From positions 1-40,595 of the forward strand of contig JAIPFP010000024.1 of the NCBI GenBank assembly GCA_021736575.1: 40,595 nucleotides of DNA, given 5' to 3'. Both the position numbers and the translations under genes were made by a program. Positions 33,372 to 40,595 of the stretch are shown here, piece after piece; within the stretch, counting starts at the first letter, position 1; every line of letters begins with the position of its first letter. The stretch is from Pirellula sp. (GTDB lineage: Bacteria > Planctomycetota > Planctomycetia > Pirellulales > Pirellulaceae). The notes under the pieces were generated by a model, which was not told the origin of the DNA, did not search any database, and saw nothing but the letters and a program-made list of their open reading frames with translations.

Positions 33372-33462
33372 CCGCAATACCGAAAATAAACCGTTTGGCG
33401 GCTATAACGGAAGTCGTCGTCCAACGATTGCTTTTTCCGATGCAATAGATAGAGGTTTGCGT

Positions 33463-35268
33463 TTGTCCAACGATCGTCCTGAATTGTTAAACTTTGCCTG
33501 CCCTCAATGCCAAAAGAACTTGCGAGCCCCCTCATCGCTCGCCGGAAAAAAATTGGCTTGCCCAAAGTGCTCTGCATCGATCCGAGTGCCTGGAGTTATC
33601 AGCGCCAACAACGATGATGACGATTGGCTGAAATTGGACATGGCTGAATCGGTCGACGAACAGCCCACTTCAAAAGCTGTTCATGATCCTAAGACGTTTC
33701 CGGAAAAAGCAATCGCTCCTTTAAAAGAGGCAACCCCTTCCAGGACGTCAGACACAGTCACCGCCACCGGCGCTGGAACAACGGTCAGCGCTGGAACATC
33801 GGTCAGCGCTGGAACATCGGTCAGCGCTGGAACATCGGTCGGCGCTGGGAACGAAGCCGACACGCGGAATGAGGATGACGAGTTTAGACTCGAACCCGTC
33901 AGCCCCCCAAGCAAGGTATCGCGAAGCGTTTTTGAAGATGATTTTCCCGACCTAATTCCAACCGAATCGTCCCCCTCACCTTCGACGCTTCCCTCAGAAT
34001 TGGATGCGGTCCCCTCCGCTAAGAAAAAGGCTGAGCCAAAAAAATTGGCTCAACCCCGAACCAACAACAAATCCGAAAGTCAACCCGGCGCTTCTGGGAA
34101 CTCGAAACACAAGCTCAGCTCCAACACAACGGACTCAAAACCCAAACCCCTCTTGGTTGGTTCCCTGGATGAAATGATTTTGGAAACGCCAGCGCTTGGC
34201 GATAGCTTTGTCGTTCCGAGCGACGAAGAGTTTCGATTTGCGTGCAAGATTTGCGGTACTTTCCTTTACGCCAACAAATCGCGAATCGGAAGCAAGACTC
34301 GATGCCCTGACTGCCATTCCCAATTCGTTGTCCCAAAACCCTTCGTCAAGCCAATACCGAAAGAGTTCAAGCTTGAAGAAATGCCCAGTGTCAAGTTTGC
34401 TCCGATCGATGCAGAAAACTCGAAAGCCTCCTCTCGTCAAGATGTCAATACGCGAGAGATACTCGATCGAGCCAAAGTGGAGGCGGACCGCGAACGCGAT
34501 GAACTAGAAGAAATTAATTTCGTCTTCGACACGAAACGTTGGATGGGGCTCATCCTCGGATTTTTAAGGGATCCGTTGGTCGTGATTGCGATGGTCATTC
34601 TTGGCTTGGTATCGAGTGCCTGGTTCTTTTCCATGGCAGCGTTTGGGTCCGTGATTGAGGCAAGTGAAAAAACTGCTTTCGTCGCGAGAGTCGTAATCTT
34701 TGCCGTGTTCTTGCTCCCAATTGGTGGCCTCATCTGCCTATGTGGGTTGCCCGTTCTGGTCATGGCTGCCAATCGTGCACCGAGGGTTGCGGAATGGCCA
34801 TTCTCCCGACTGGGAGAATCCATTGGTGAATGCATGATGGTGATCGTGACTCTCGTGATCGCAACCATTCCTGGAGGTATGCTGGGAGCCTTGACAACAT
34901 CATTAGGAGCCAACCCATTGATTGCTGCCGGAGCAGTCATGCTTGGGATATGGGGGCTCTCTCCTATTTTGCTCTTGAGCATGATCAACAATTCTTCTGC
35001 ATTCGAGCCCTACTCGCAATTGGTCATCGGCACGATCAAGAATTATGGCGATGCGTGGGGGGCCATGTATATTCAATCCGGAATTGCCTATGCCTTGTTT
35101 TTCATTTTCATGGCGGTCGCGTCTCTCACTGGAGTGGGAGGCGATATCGTTTGCGGGCTTGTCCTGCCGTTCTTTGCTTTCTTTATCTTTAACCAATTAG
35201 GTGTTCTCGCCGGTCGAATCAGCCAGGCGACGGAGATGGGATTCGAAGGGGATTTTTCCGGCGACTAG
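33463..35268 (+). CDS. membrane protein with two zinc ribbons
   Basis: A TTG start at 33463 is preferred because AGAGG ends 7 nt upstream; a TTG two codons earlier is too close to it. The 601-residue product has two four-cysteine ribbons: Cys13/16/33/36 (FACPQCQKNL, LACPKCSASI) and Cys261/264/281/284 (FACKICGTFLY, RCPDCHSQF). Between them lies a disordered, charged, Ser/Pro-rich region with an AGTSVS repeat. The C-terminal third (from about residue 375) has about six membrane helices (VIAMVILGLVSSAWFFSMAA, LLPIGGLICLCGLPVLVMAA, GGMLGALTTSLGANPLIAAG). I know no function; ribbon plus multi-helix proteins of this kind recur in planctomycetes. It may sense or assemble something at the inner membrane. 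Confidence 0.8.
   Translation: MSNDRPELLNFACPQCQKNLRAPSSLAGKKLACPKCSASIRVPGVISANNDDDDWLKLDMAESVDEQPTSKAVHDPKTFPEKAIAPLKEATPSRTSDTVTATGAGTTVSAGTSVSAGTSVSAGTSVGAGNEADTRNEDDEFRLEPVSPPSKVSRSVFEDDFPDLIPTESSPSPSTLPSELDAVPSAKKKAEPKKLAQPRTNNKSESQPGASGNSKHKLSSNTTDSKPKPLLVGSLDEMILETPALGDSFVVPSDEEFRFACKICGTFLYANKSRIGSKTRCPDCHSQFVVPKPFVKPIPKEFKLEEMPSVKFAPIDAENSKASSRQDVNTREILDRAKVEADRERDELEEINFVFDTKRWMGLILGFLRDPLVVIAMVILGLVSSAWFFSMAAFGSVIEASEKTAFVARVVIFAVFLLPIGGLICLCGLPVLVMAANRAPRVAEWPFSRLGESIGECMMVIVTLVIATIPGGMLGALTTSLGANPLIAAGAVMLGIWGLSPILLLSMINNSSAFEPYSQLVIGTIKNYGDAWGAMYIQSGIAYALFFIFMAVASLTGVGGDIVCGLVLPFFAFFIFNQLGVLAGRISQATEMGFEGDFSGD
33772..33843. repeat. four 18-bp in-frame tandem repeats
   Basis: Units start at 33772, 33790, 33808 and 33826, of the form GCTGGAACATCGGTCAGC, and encode AGTSVS or close variants. 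The units differ at one or two bases, so the expansion is recent. It lies in the disordered linker of the zinc-ribbon membrane protein. Confidence 0.9.
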
Positions 35269-35352
35269 CGACCAATGGCAATCACCTTCGGCACGAAACA
35301 AGTGTTCTAAGCAAAACGGTATGAGTCTTCGAGTGAAACAAACTGAGCCGAC

Positions 35353-35411
35353 GGGCGATAGCCCCGGTTCTCGACGAATGGCGAGCAATTGGAAAACCGG
35401 GGCTATCGCCC
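35353..35411. repeat. perfect 17-bp inverted repeat
   Basis: GGGCGATAGCCCCGGTT (35353-35369) and AACCGGGGCTATCGCCC (35395-35411) are exact inverse copies around a 25-bp centre. A smaller palindrome, CAACG-GCG-CGTTG, adjoins at 35411-35423. It lies between the 3' ends of two convergent genes and could serve as a two-way terminator, or be another dispersed palindrome. Confidence 0.9.
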
Positions 35412-35530
35412 AACGGCGCGTTGGGTTGAAAAACATAGCGGATGTGCTTAGTAGCGTTGCGGAGCGAGTCGCCTGGTGAATTCTCAGAAGATTGAATCCT
35501 CACCGGACCGTTTGCACTATTCCGCACCAA

Positions 35531-36622
35531 CTAAAGCCAGCGTTTTTTTCGAAAAAAGACCAACAGTCCAAACGCAACCAGCCCCATCACTGCCAACGAA
35601 AATGGATACCCAAAATACCATCGGAGTTCCGGCATGTTCCAAGGGGATTGATCGCTGAAGTTCATTCCGTACACGCCCGCGATAAACGATAGCGGAATGA
35701 AAATAGTCGAAATGATCGTGAGAACTTTCATCACTTCGTTCATGCTATTGCTGACACTGGACAAGTAAAAATCTCGCATGTCGGATGTCAATTCGCGATA
35801 CGTATCCACCGCATCCACAACTTGCACGACGTGATCATAGCAGTCTCTTAAGTGAACGCGAGTCTCCGGACTGATGTGAGGGAGCGAATCTCGAACGAGC
35901 TCGTTGATCATTTCTCGATGCGGACGAATCGACCGCCGCAAGGATAATAGCTGGCCACGCAAATGATGGATTTGTCGCATTTGATTAGGGTCAAGACTTT
36001 CGATAATCTCTGCTTCCACCGTATCGACTTGCTCAGCCAATTTTTCCATGACCGGAAAATAACTGTCGATCACCGCATCCAGCAACGCATAGAGCAAGTA
36101 ATCGACGCCTGAATCACAAATCTTCCCGCGATGCGTCCGAATACGCTGCCGAAGCGGATCCCAGCAATCGCCCGGTCGCTCTTGAAAGGAAAGCAACACT
36201 TGATGCATGAGAAAGAAAGATAGCTGTTCGGTTTGCAACGCATCGTCACCATCGACCATCCGCGCGACCACGAAGATCGAATCATAAAACTCATCCACTT
36301 TCGAGCGCTGGTGAACATTGACGACATCCTCCATCGCCAACGGATGTAATTGCAGTAACTGAGCAATTCCCCGGAGCTTGTCTTCGCTTCCAAGCCCAGT
36401 CACATCGATCCAGACACTTCGAAAGGCGACTCGAATTGCCCGTATTTCATCGATATCTTTGATCTCTTTTTCAAGGAGTTCCGCACCGTTAAAAGCGATC
36501 ACCCTTATCGTGGTTGGGTTCGCGTTCGGATCGACATTCATCGAACCTGGTGCACTGCCGGGAACCGATCGACGCTGAGGGTTTTGCGATCGCCTCCGTT
36601 TTAGGTTCTTCTTGGGTCTCAT
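35531..36622 (-). CDS. corA: CorA-type magnesium/cobalt transporter
   Basis: A 363-residue channel protein of the CorA family, which carries Mg2+ (also Co2+, Ni2+) through the inner membrane as a pentamer. The long cytoplasmic part includes WIDVTGLGSEDKLRGIAQLL and HPLAMEDVVNVHQRSKVDEF; the C terminus has two membrane helices with the pore signature YGMNF between them (IISTIFIPLSFIAGVYGMNF) and a short basic tail (FFRKKRWL). The N terminus is basic and probably disordered. Its ATG overlaps the stop of the upstream Nudix gene (ATGA), so the two are translated together. Confidence 0.95.
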   Translation of the reverse strand: MRPKKNLKRRRSQNPQRRSVPGSAPGSMNVDPNANPTTIRVIAFNGAELLEKEIKDIDEIRAIRVAFRSVWIDVTGLGSEDKLRGIAQLLQLHPLAMEDVVNVHQRSKVDEFYDSIFVVARMVDGDDALQTEQLSFFLMHQVLLSFQERPGDCWDPLRQRIRTHRGKICDSGVDYLLYALLDAVIDSYFPVMEKLAEQVDTVEAEIIESLDPNQMRQIHHLRGQLLSLRRSIRPHREMINELVRDSLPHISPETRVHLRDCYDHVVQVVDAVDTYRELTSDMRDFYLSSVSNSMNEVMKVLTIISTIFIPLSFIAGVYGMNFSDQSPWNMPELRWYFGYPFSLAVMGLVAFGLLVFFRKKRWL

Positions 36623-37203
36623 GGTGATAGCAAATTAGGAAGGATCAGATTCGCTTTCAGGATGGCGACACAAGAGGGGCCGTGTGAGATCTCGCTCCGG
36701 ATCACCATCCGAACTGCGTCTTCAAACGGCATCGCGACTCGTTCGATACGTTCCGTACCTTCCATATTCGTTTCCGTGAAGCTGAGATCCGTCGCTAAAA
36801 AGATCGCAGTCGGAGAACACAAGGCTGCCGTTAACGGATCGACGATTCCGAGCGGATGTAGCTGCTGGGCAACGATCCCCACTTCTTCTTGAAGCTCTCG
36901 TGTAGCGGCGATTTCGGCGGATTCGCCGACTTCGATTCCCCCGCTTATGCCTTCAATAGTATCACGACCAACGGCGTAGTGAAATTCTTTGGTCAAGTAA
37001 CAGGTACCATCTGCAGCCACGGGAATGACGCAAACTCCAGGCTTGATGCGAACTGTCGAATACGTGCCAGGCTTGCCGTCGGGCCGGAGCACGTCATCCA
37101 TTCGAATTTGAACCCACGCATCTTGATAAATTTCATTGCGACGAACTATCTGCCAAGGCCCATGGATTTGGGTTCGAAGTTCTTGGTCATCTGGCGAAGC
37201 CAT
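36619..37203 (-). CDS. Nudix hydrolase, ADP-ribose pyrophosphatase-like
   Basis: The start is taken at 37203 (MASPDDQELRTQIHGPW), giving 194 residues; the frame is open 16 codons further upstream without family resemblance. The Nudix box is complete (GGIEVGESAEIAATRELQEEVGI), and the preceding YLTKEFHYAVGRDTIEGISG and the following DPLTAALCSPTAIFLATDLSF fit the ADP-ribose pyrophosphatase group, which splits ADP-ribose or other nucleoside diphosphate sugars in the cytoplasm. It overlaps corA by four bases, so a shared transcript is certain, although no shared function is obvious. Confidence 0.9.
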   Translation of the reverse strand: MASPDDQELRTQIHGPWQIVRRNEIYQDAWVQIRMDDVLRPDGKPGTYSTVRIKPGVCVIPVAADGTCYLTKEFHYAVGRDTIEGISGGIEVGESAEIAATRELQEEVGIVAQQLHPLGIVDPLTAALCSPTAIFLATDLSFTETNMEGTERIERVAMPFEDAVRMVIRSEISHGPSCVAILKANLILPNLLSP

Positions 37204-37303
37204 ACTGGATCGATCAATGGAAGGGCACAATTCATAGAAAACCGTTAACAAGTTTTACCAAAAAAAGAATATGTTCCCAGCCTGCTCGCGAAAGATCGGT
37301 GAA

Positions 37304-38962
37304 CTACATAGGTCGATCACTGCCGTTGATGGCTGCGTCCTGGTAAGGAGTCATGTCCAACCCGTCAATGAAACTCGTGAGCGATTTGCTGCGTTGTGGA
37401 TGTTGCAGCTTTTTGACAGCTTTGCTCTCGATTTGACGAACGCGTTCACGTGTCACTTGAAATATCTTGCCCACTTCTTCTAAGGTGTAGGCGTAACCGT
37501 CTGCCAAGCCGTATCGCAATTTGAGAATCTCGCGTTCACGGTAGTTCAACGTTTGCATGGCTTCATGGATTTGCTCCTTGAGCGTTTGCTGATTGGTTTC
37601 GTAGAGGGGATCATCATCACGGTAGTCTTCAAGAAACTCGCCGAAGAAGCTGTCTTCATGATCGCCAACGGGTTGATCGAGCGACAACGGTTGACGCGCC
37701 ATTTTGATGACAACTCGAGCATCATCGAGCGAAAGACCTGCTCGTTCGGCTGTCTCTTCCACGGATGGTTCTCGACCCAATTCTTGGATCAAATCGCGAG
37801 TCACTTGTCGCACCTTGCTCATCGTGTCAATCATGTGGACAGGCACGCGAATCGTTCGGCTTTGGTCTGCAATGGCTCGTGTAATCGCTTGTCGAATCCA
37901 CCAAGTCGCATACGTGGAAAACTTAAATCCGCGTTCGTATTCGAATTTGTCGACGGCCCGCATCAAGCCCGTGTTTCCTTCTTGGATCAGGTCGAGGAAA
38001 CTGAGTCCACGATTGCGATACTTCTTGGCAATCGACACCACCAATCGCAGGTTCCCAGCGGAGAGTTCACGTTTGGCCGCATCGTATTCGAGCCGGTGAG
38101 ATTTGACTCGTTGGCAACGGCGAGCAAGCGTGCTCGGCGTCTCGTATGTGATTCTCATTAAATAGCGCAGCTCTTCTTTGAGCTTCGCGATCGGTACGCA
38201 ATCCGAGAAACCGGTCTCTTGTGCGGCGGCGATTCGATCTTTAAGTGTCGCCATTTGGCTAGCGATGGTGTGGAGCTTGAGGAAGATGGGCTCCAAGCGA
38301 TTGGTTCGCAAATTCATTTCTTCGATCAAGCGGACCGCTTTATTTCGCCGGCAAACCAATCGCTTCCAAGCGGAGCGACGTTCGTCCATTGGAACGCTCT
38401 TGTTGATAGCAACGTGGTAGTCACCGTGATTTCTCAACAACAGATGTCGAAGGGTTTTGATGTTCGGGCCAATGCGTCGCATGATTGCAACTTTTTCGGT
38501 TGCGTTCGTCACGCTAACTTCGATGGTTCGGTCTAATCGCAACTTGCTGTCGCGAACTTGCTCAAGCAGTTTCGTGGCTCCTTGGAGCACGAAATCCGAT
38601 GCAAGCATCCATTGGCGGTAATTGGTGCGGGTCATCTCAATGTGCTTGGCGGCGCTGACTTCTTGTAGGCGAGTCAGCAAGGGGATTTCGCCCATTTGCA
38701 TTAGATACATTCGAACGGGATCTTCGGTTGCGTCAACAACTTCAATATCCTCATTATGAGGAAAGTGACCATCGCCCGAATCGTCGTCTATCAGTGCGTC
38801 TTCGTCTACATCATGTTCCGCGTCGACATCCTCTTCCTCTTCTTCTTCGTATCCAAAACCTTCGAGCACGTCCCCCGCGAACTCACGGTCTTCGTTAATA
38901 TACGAGTAACCTAATTTTTTATTCGCGTTTTTCAAGGGTCGACGATTGGATCGCTTGGTCAT
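37304..38962 (-). CDS. rpoD: primary RNA polymerase sigma factor (sigma-70)
   Basis: A 552-residue housekeeping sigma factor that directs RNA polymerase to promoters. The N terminus is very acidic ([20 protein letters not shown]), and region 1.2 follows ([17 protein letters not shown]). A non-conserved insert comes next, then region 2 ([20 protein letters not shown] and [20 protein letters not shown]), region 3, and region 4 with the -35 recognition helix ([20 protein letters not shown]). The sequence [16 protein letters not shown] is the usual primary-sigma signature. No clear ribosome-binding site is seen. The gene is divergent from comEC with 225 bp between them. Confidence 0.95.
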   Translation of the reverse strand: MTKRSNRRPLKNANKKLGYSYINEDREFAGDVLEGFGYEEEEEEDVDAEHDVDEDALIDDDSGDGHFPHNEDIEVVDATEDPVRMYLMQMGEIPLLTRLQEVSAAKHIEMTRTNYRQWMLASDFVLQGATKLLEQVRDSKLRLDRTIEVSVTNATEKVAIMRRIGPNIKTLRHLLLRNHGDYHVAINKSVPMDERRSAWKRLVCRRNKAVRLIEEMNLRTNRLEPIFLKLHTIASQMATLKDRIAAAQETGFSDCVPIAKLKEELRYLMRITYETPSTLARRCQRVKSHRLEYDAAKRELSAGNLRLVVSIAKKYRNRGLSFLDLIQEGNTGLMRAVDKFEYERGFKFSTYATWWIRQAITRAIADQSRTIRVPVHMIDTMSKVRQVTRDLIQELGREPSVEETAERAGLSLDDARVVIKMARQPLSLDQPVGDHEDSFFGEFLEDYRDDDPLYETNQQTLKEQIHEAMQTLNYREREILKLRYGLADGYAYTLEEVGKIFQVTRERVRQIESKAVKKLQHPQRSKSLTSFIDGLDMTPYQDAAINGSDRPM

Positions 38963-39187
38963 GTCTGATAGCGTCTCGTAGGAGGTAATTGAATTAGATG
39001 CTCCGGTTTTGCACCGAGTTCCGGCTGGTTAAAAGATTTCGGTTGCATTCCCTGTGCCGATTGACTAGGAACCGACAACATGATGCGATTTTCCCTGTGA
39101 ATTCGTTGATGCAAATTAATTCCGCTCGGTTTTCGATGCCGGGCCATGATGCCGAAACACCACCCTAATACGTTGTCCAGTCGCGAC

Positions 39188-40595
39188 ATGTTTCAGAAAA
39201 TCAACGTTTCTAAGAAGATTTATTTGAGGATACAAAACCGCGCTATCAGGCTGTGGGCCCAGTATCCAATGGTTGCGGTCCTTGCGATCTCGCTTTTAGC
39301 GATTTCAATGCAAGAGACATTTGGAAACGCTTGGTTTGCGTTGCTTTTTTTCGGCTTTTTGAGCTCGGGCATGGCAACGCTGTGGCATTGGAAATTTCGC
39401 CCCGCCCGTCAATCTGCCTGGGCTGTTTTGAGTATCGCATTAGCAATCGGTCTATTCATCAGCTACCTCCACTCGCTGGGGCAGCAAGATTCCCGCGAGC
39501 GTTTAGCCAAATGGGAGTCCACTCTCAGGGAAATCGCTGCTAATGGAGAGCTAGGGACCGCTCCTTGGAATCCTATTGCATGCCGAGGCAATGTGGATTC
39601 GTCATTGCGATTTCGAAAAGCAACAATCCCGGGGGGAAATACCGACCTGGGTGAAGTCGGTTGGCAAACGCTGACCGTGATGCGTGTCTTCGAAATCCGA
39701 ATCGGTGGCCAGTGGTCGCCCGCATCGCTTTTGATGCCACTAACCATCGACGGAAAGTTATCCGGCTACTACCCTGGCGATGCAATTGAACTCTACGGTC
39801 AATGGCGATTGCCGAGCAAACCTTCCAATCCTGGCCAGTTCAATCAGTCGCGTCGTTACGCCGAACAAGGCTATGCAGCTCAAGCCCGAGCCGACTCCGA
39901 ATCGCAGCTCACAAGAATTGACGGCACCTCTCGCATTCGAGTCGATCGTTACCTTGCAATGGTCTCCGCGAAAGCCCTCTGGGCAATCGAACGTTACGTC
40001 ATCCTCGGCCAATCCGAATTGACCGCAGCGTTGGTTCTGGGCCAACGAGAACAAGCGGAATGGCGATTGCAAGAAGAGTTATTAGCGACTGGGACGATCC
40101 ATATGCTCTCGATTTCAGGGATGCATATCGAAATGGTTGCCCTGATACTGTGGATGATCGGAACATTCTTTCAATTGCCTCGCAAGCCAATGTTGTTGGG
40201 TATCTGTTTGATCGTGATCGGTTACGCGCTTCTTTGCGGCGCAAATCCGCCGGTGGCACGTGCGACGATGATGCTTTCCGGACTTTGTATCGCGAAGTGG
40301 AATGGATGGAGATTTTCCAGTTCAAACATCCTCGCCTTTGCTGGGTTTGCATTGATATTGTACCGAACCAGCGTGGTCTTTGAGACTGGAACCCAACTAT
40401 CGTTTATGGCGGTGGCGGTTTTGATTCTGTCCCACCGTTCCGGGGTCCCGCGCGTTGCACCGCTCGAGAGGTTGATCGAATCGAAGTCGAGCCGCTGGAG
40501 CAAAAATCTTCGTCGCGTTGGGACTTGGTCTCGCGAGATGATCCGCACTAGTTTTTGGGTCTGGTTCGTTACTGCCCCTTTGGTGTGGAGCAGTT
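39188..40595 (+). CDS. ComEC/Rec2-family DNA uptake channel protein, N-terminal part
   Basis: A frame open from ATG 39188 to the window end gives at least 469 residues. It begins with membrane helices (YPMVAVLAISLLAISMQ and WFALLFFGFLSSGMATLWHW), then a DUF4131 domain including GDAIELYGQWRLPSKPSNPG (about residue 198), and then the ComEC core: LVLGQREQAEWRLQEELLAT, GTIHMLSISGMHIEMVALIL (about 300), ARATMMLSGLCIAKWNGW and FETGTQLSFMAV. ComEC forms the inner-membrane channel for single-stranded DNA in natural transformation. The C-terminal part, possibly with a beta-lactamase-like domain, lies outside the window. Its start shares the CATG at 39187-39190 with an open frame on the other strand. 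Confidence 0.9.
   Translation, partial: MFQKINVSKKIYLRIQNRAIRLWAQYPMVAVLAISLLAISMQETFGNAWFALLFFGFLSSGMATLWHWKFRPARQSAWAVLSIALAIGLFISYLHSLGQQDSRERLAKWESTLREIAANGELGTAPWNPIACRGNVDSSLRFRKATIPGGNTDLGEVGWQTLTVMRVFEIRIGGQWSPASLLMPLTIDGKLSGYYPGDAIELYGQWRLPSKPSNPGQFNQSRRYAEQGYAAQARADSESQLTRIDGTSRIRVDRYLAMVSAKALWAIERYVILGQSELTAALVLGQREQAEWRLQEELLATGTIHMLSISGMHIEMVALILWMIGTFFQLPRKPMLLGICLIVIGYALLCGANPPVARATMMLSGLCIAKWNGWRFSSSNILAFAGFALILYRTSVVFETGTQLSFMAVAVLILSHRSGVPRVAPLERLIESKSSRWSKNLRRVGTWSREMIRTSFWVWFVTAPLVWSS

Noticed and set aside
38959..39189. 76-codon gene upstream of rpoD
   Set aside because: Only the overlap geometry supports it; the sequence has no recognisable features and no start signal. 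Kept as a low-interest finding.

Overview
The window looks like chromosomal DNA from a planctomycete, most likely a Pirellulaceae-type organism (Rhodopirellula/Pirellula relatives). The evidence is a PVC-type heme-binding CxxCH protein, a DUF6807/PmoA-family protein, a bacterial microcompartment shell protein, a toroid (prenyltransferase/squalene-oxidase repeat) protein on a membrane anchor, proline-rich exported proteins with DUF11-like repeats, few clear Shine-Dalgarno sites, and several families of intergenic palindromic repeats. Base composition looks moderate throughout, and no large foreign island, tRNA, rRNA, CRISPR array or transposase gene is visible.

Layout. 1-622: 3' part of an alpha/beta hydrolase. 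663-5183 (minus): a compact operon of sugar-binding lipoprotein, ABC ATPase, permease and myo-inositol oxygenase, read as uptake of inositol (or a similar cyclitol/sugar) and its oxidation to glucuronate. 5345-5855: a composite repeat that can be dissected by comparison with an uninterrupted copy at 27766-27826. 5948-13337: an exported unknown protein, a UvrC-like GIY-YIG protein, a zinc alcohol dehydrogenase, a monoheme Tll0287-like protein divergent from an Rrf2 regulator with two matching operator-like palindromes, and an M28 peptidase. 13811-14788: Nudix hydrolase and FliW.

14930-20568: prfB, which needs a +1 programmed frameshift at CTTTGAC after exactly 25 codons, then a small unknown gene and a 1320-residue coiled-coil FtsK/SpoIIIE-type ATPase in the same tight gene string. 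20564-20835: decayed copy of the end of the next gene plus a four-hairpin repeat. 20836-24986 (minus): a two-domain microcompartment shell protein, the toroid protein and 6-phosphogluconate dehydrogenase. 25229-28248: a proline-rich DUF11-type exported protein and a small membrane protein. 28329-32210: a truncated acyltransferase colliding with a large PVC-type cytochrome protein. 32334-35268: DUF6807 protein and a zinc-ribbon membrane protein. 35531-38962 (minus): CorA and a Nudix hydrolase (overlapping pair), then the primary sigma factor. 39188 to the end: the N-terminal part of ComEC, running off the window.

Most genes are ordinary. The parts most worth a second look are the dissected repeat insertion, the prfB recoding site with its downstream ATPase, the orphan two-domain shell protein with a possible internal start and its duplicated 3' tail, and the Rrf2 operator pair. 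All family assignments come from reading motifs by eye; no database search was run.
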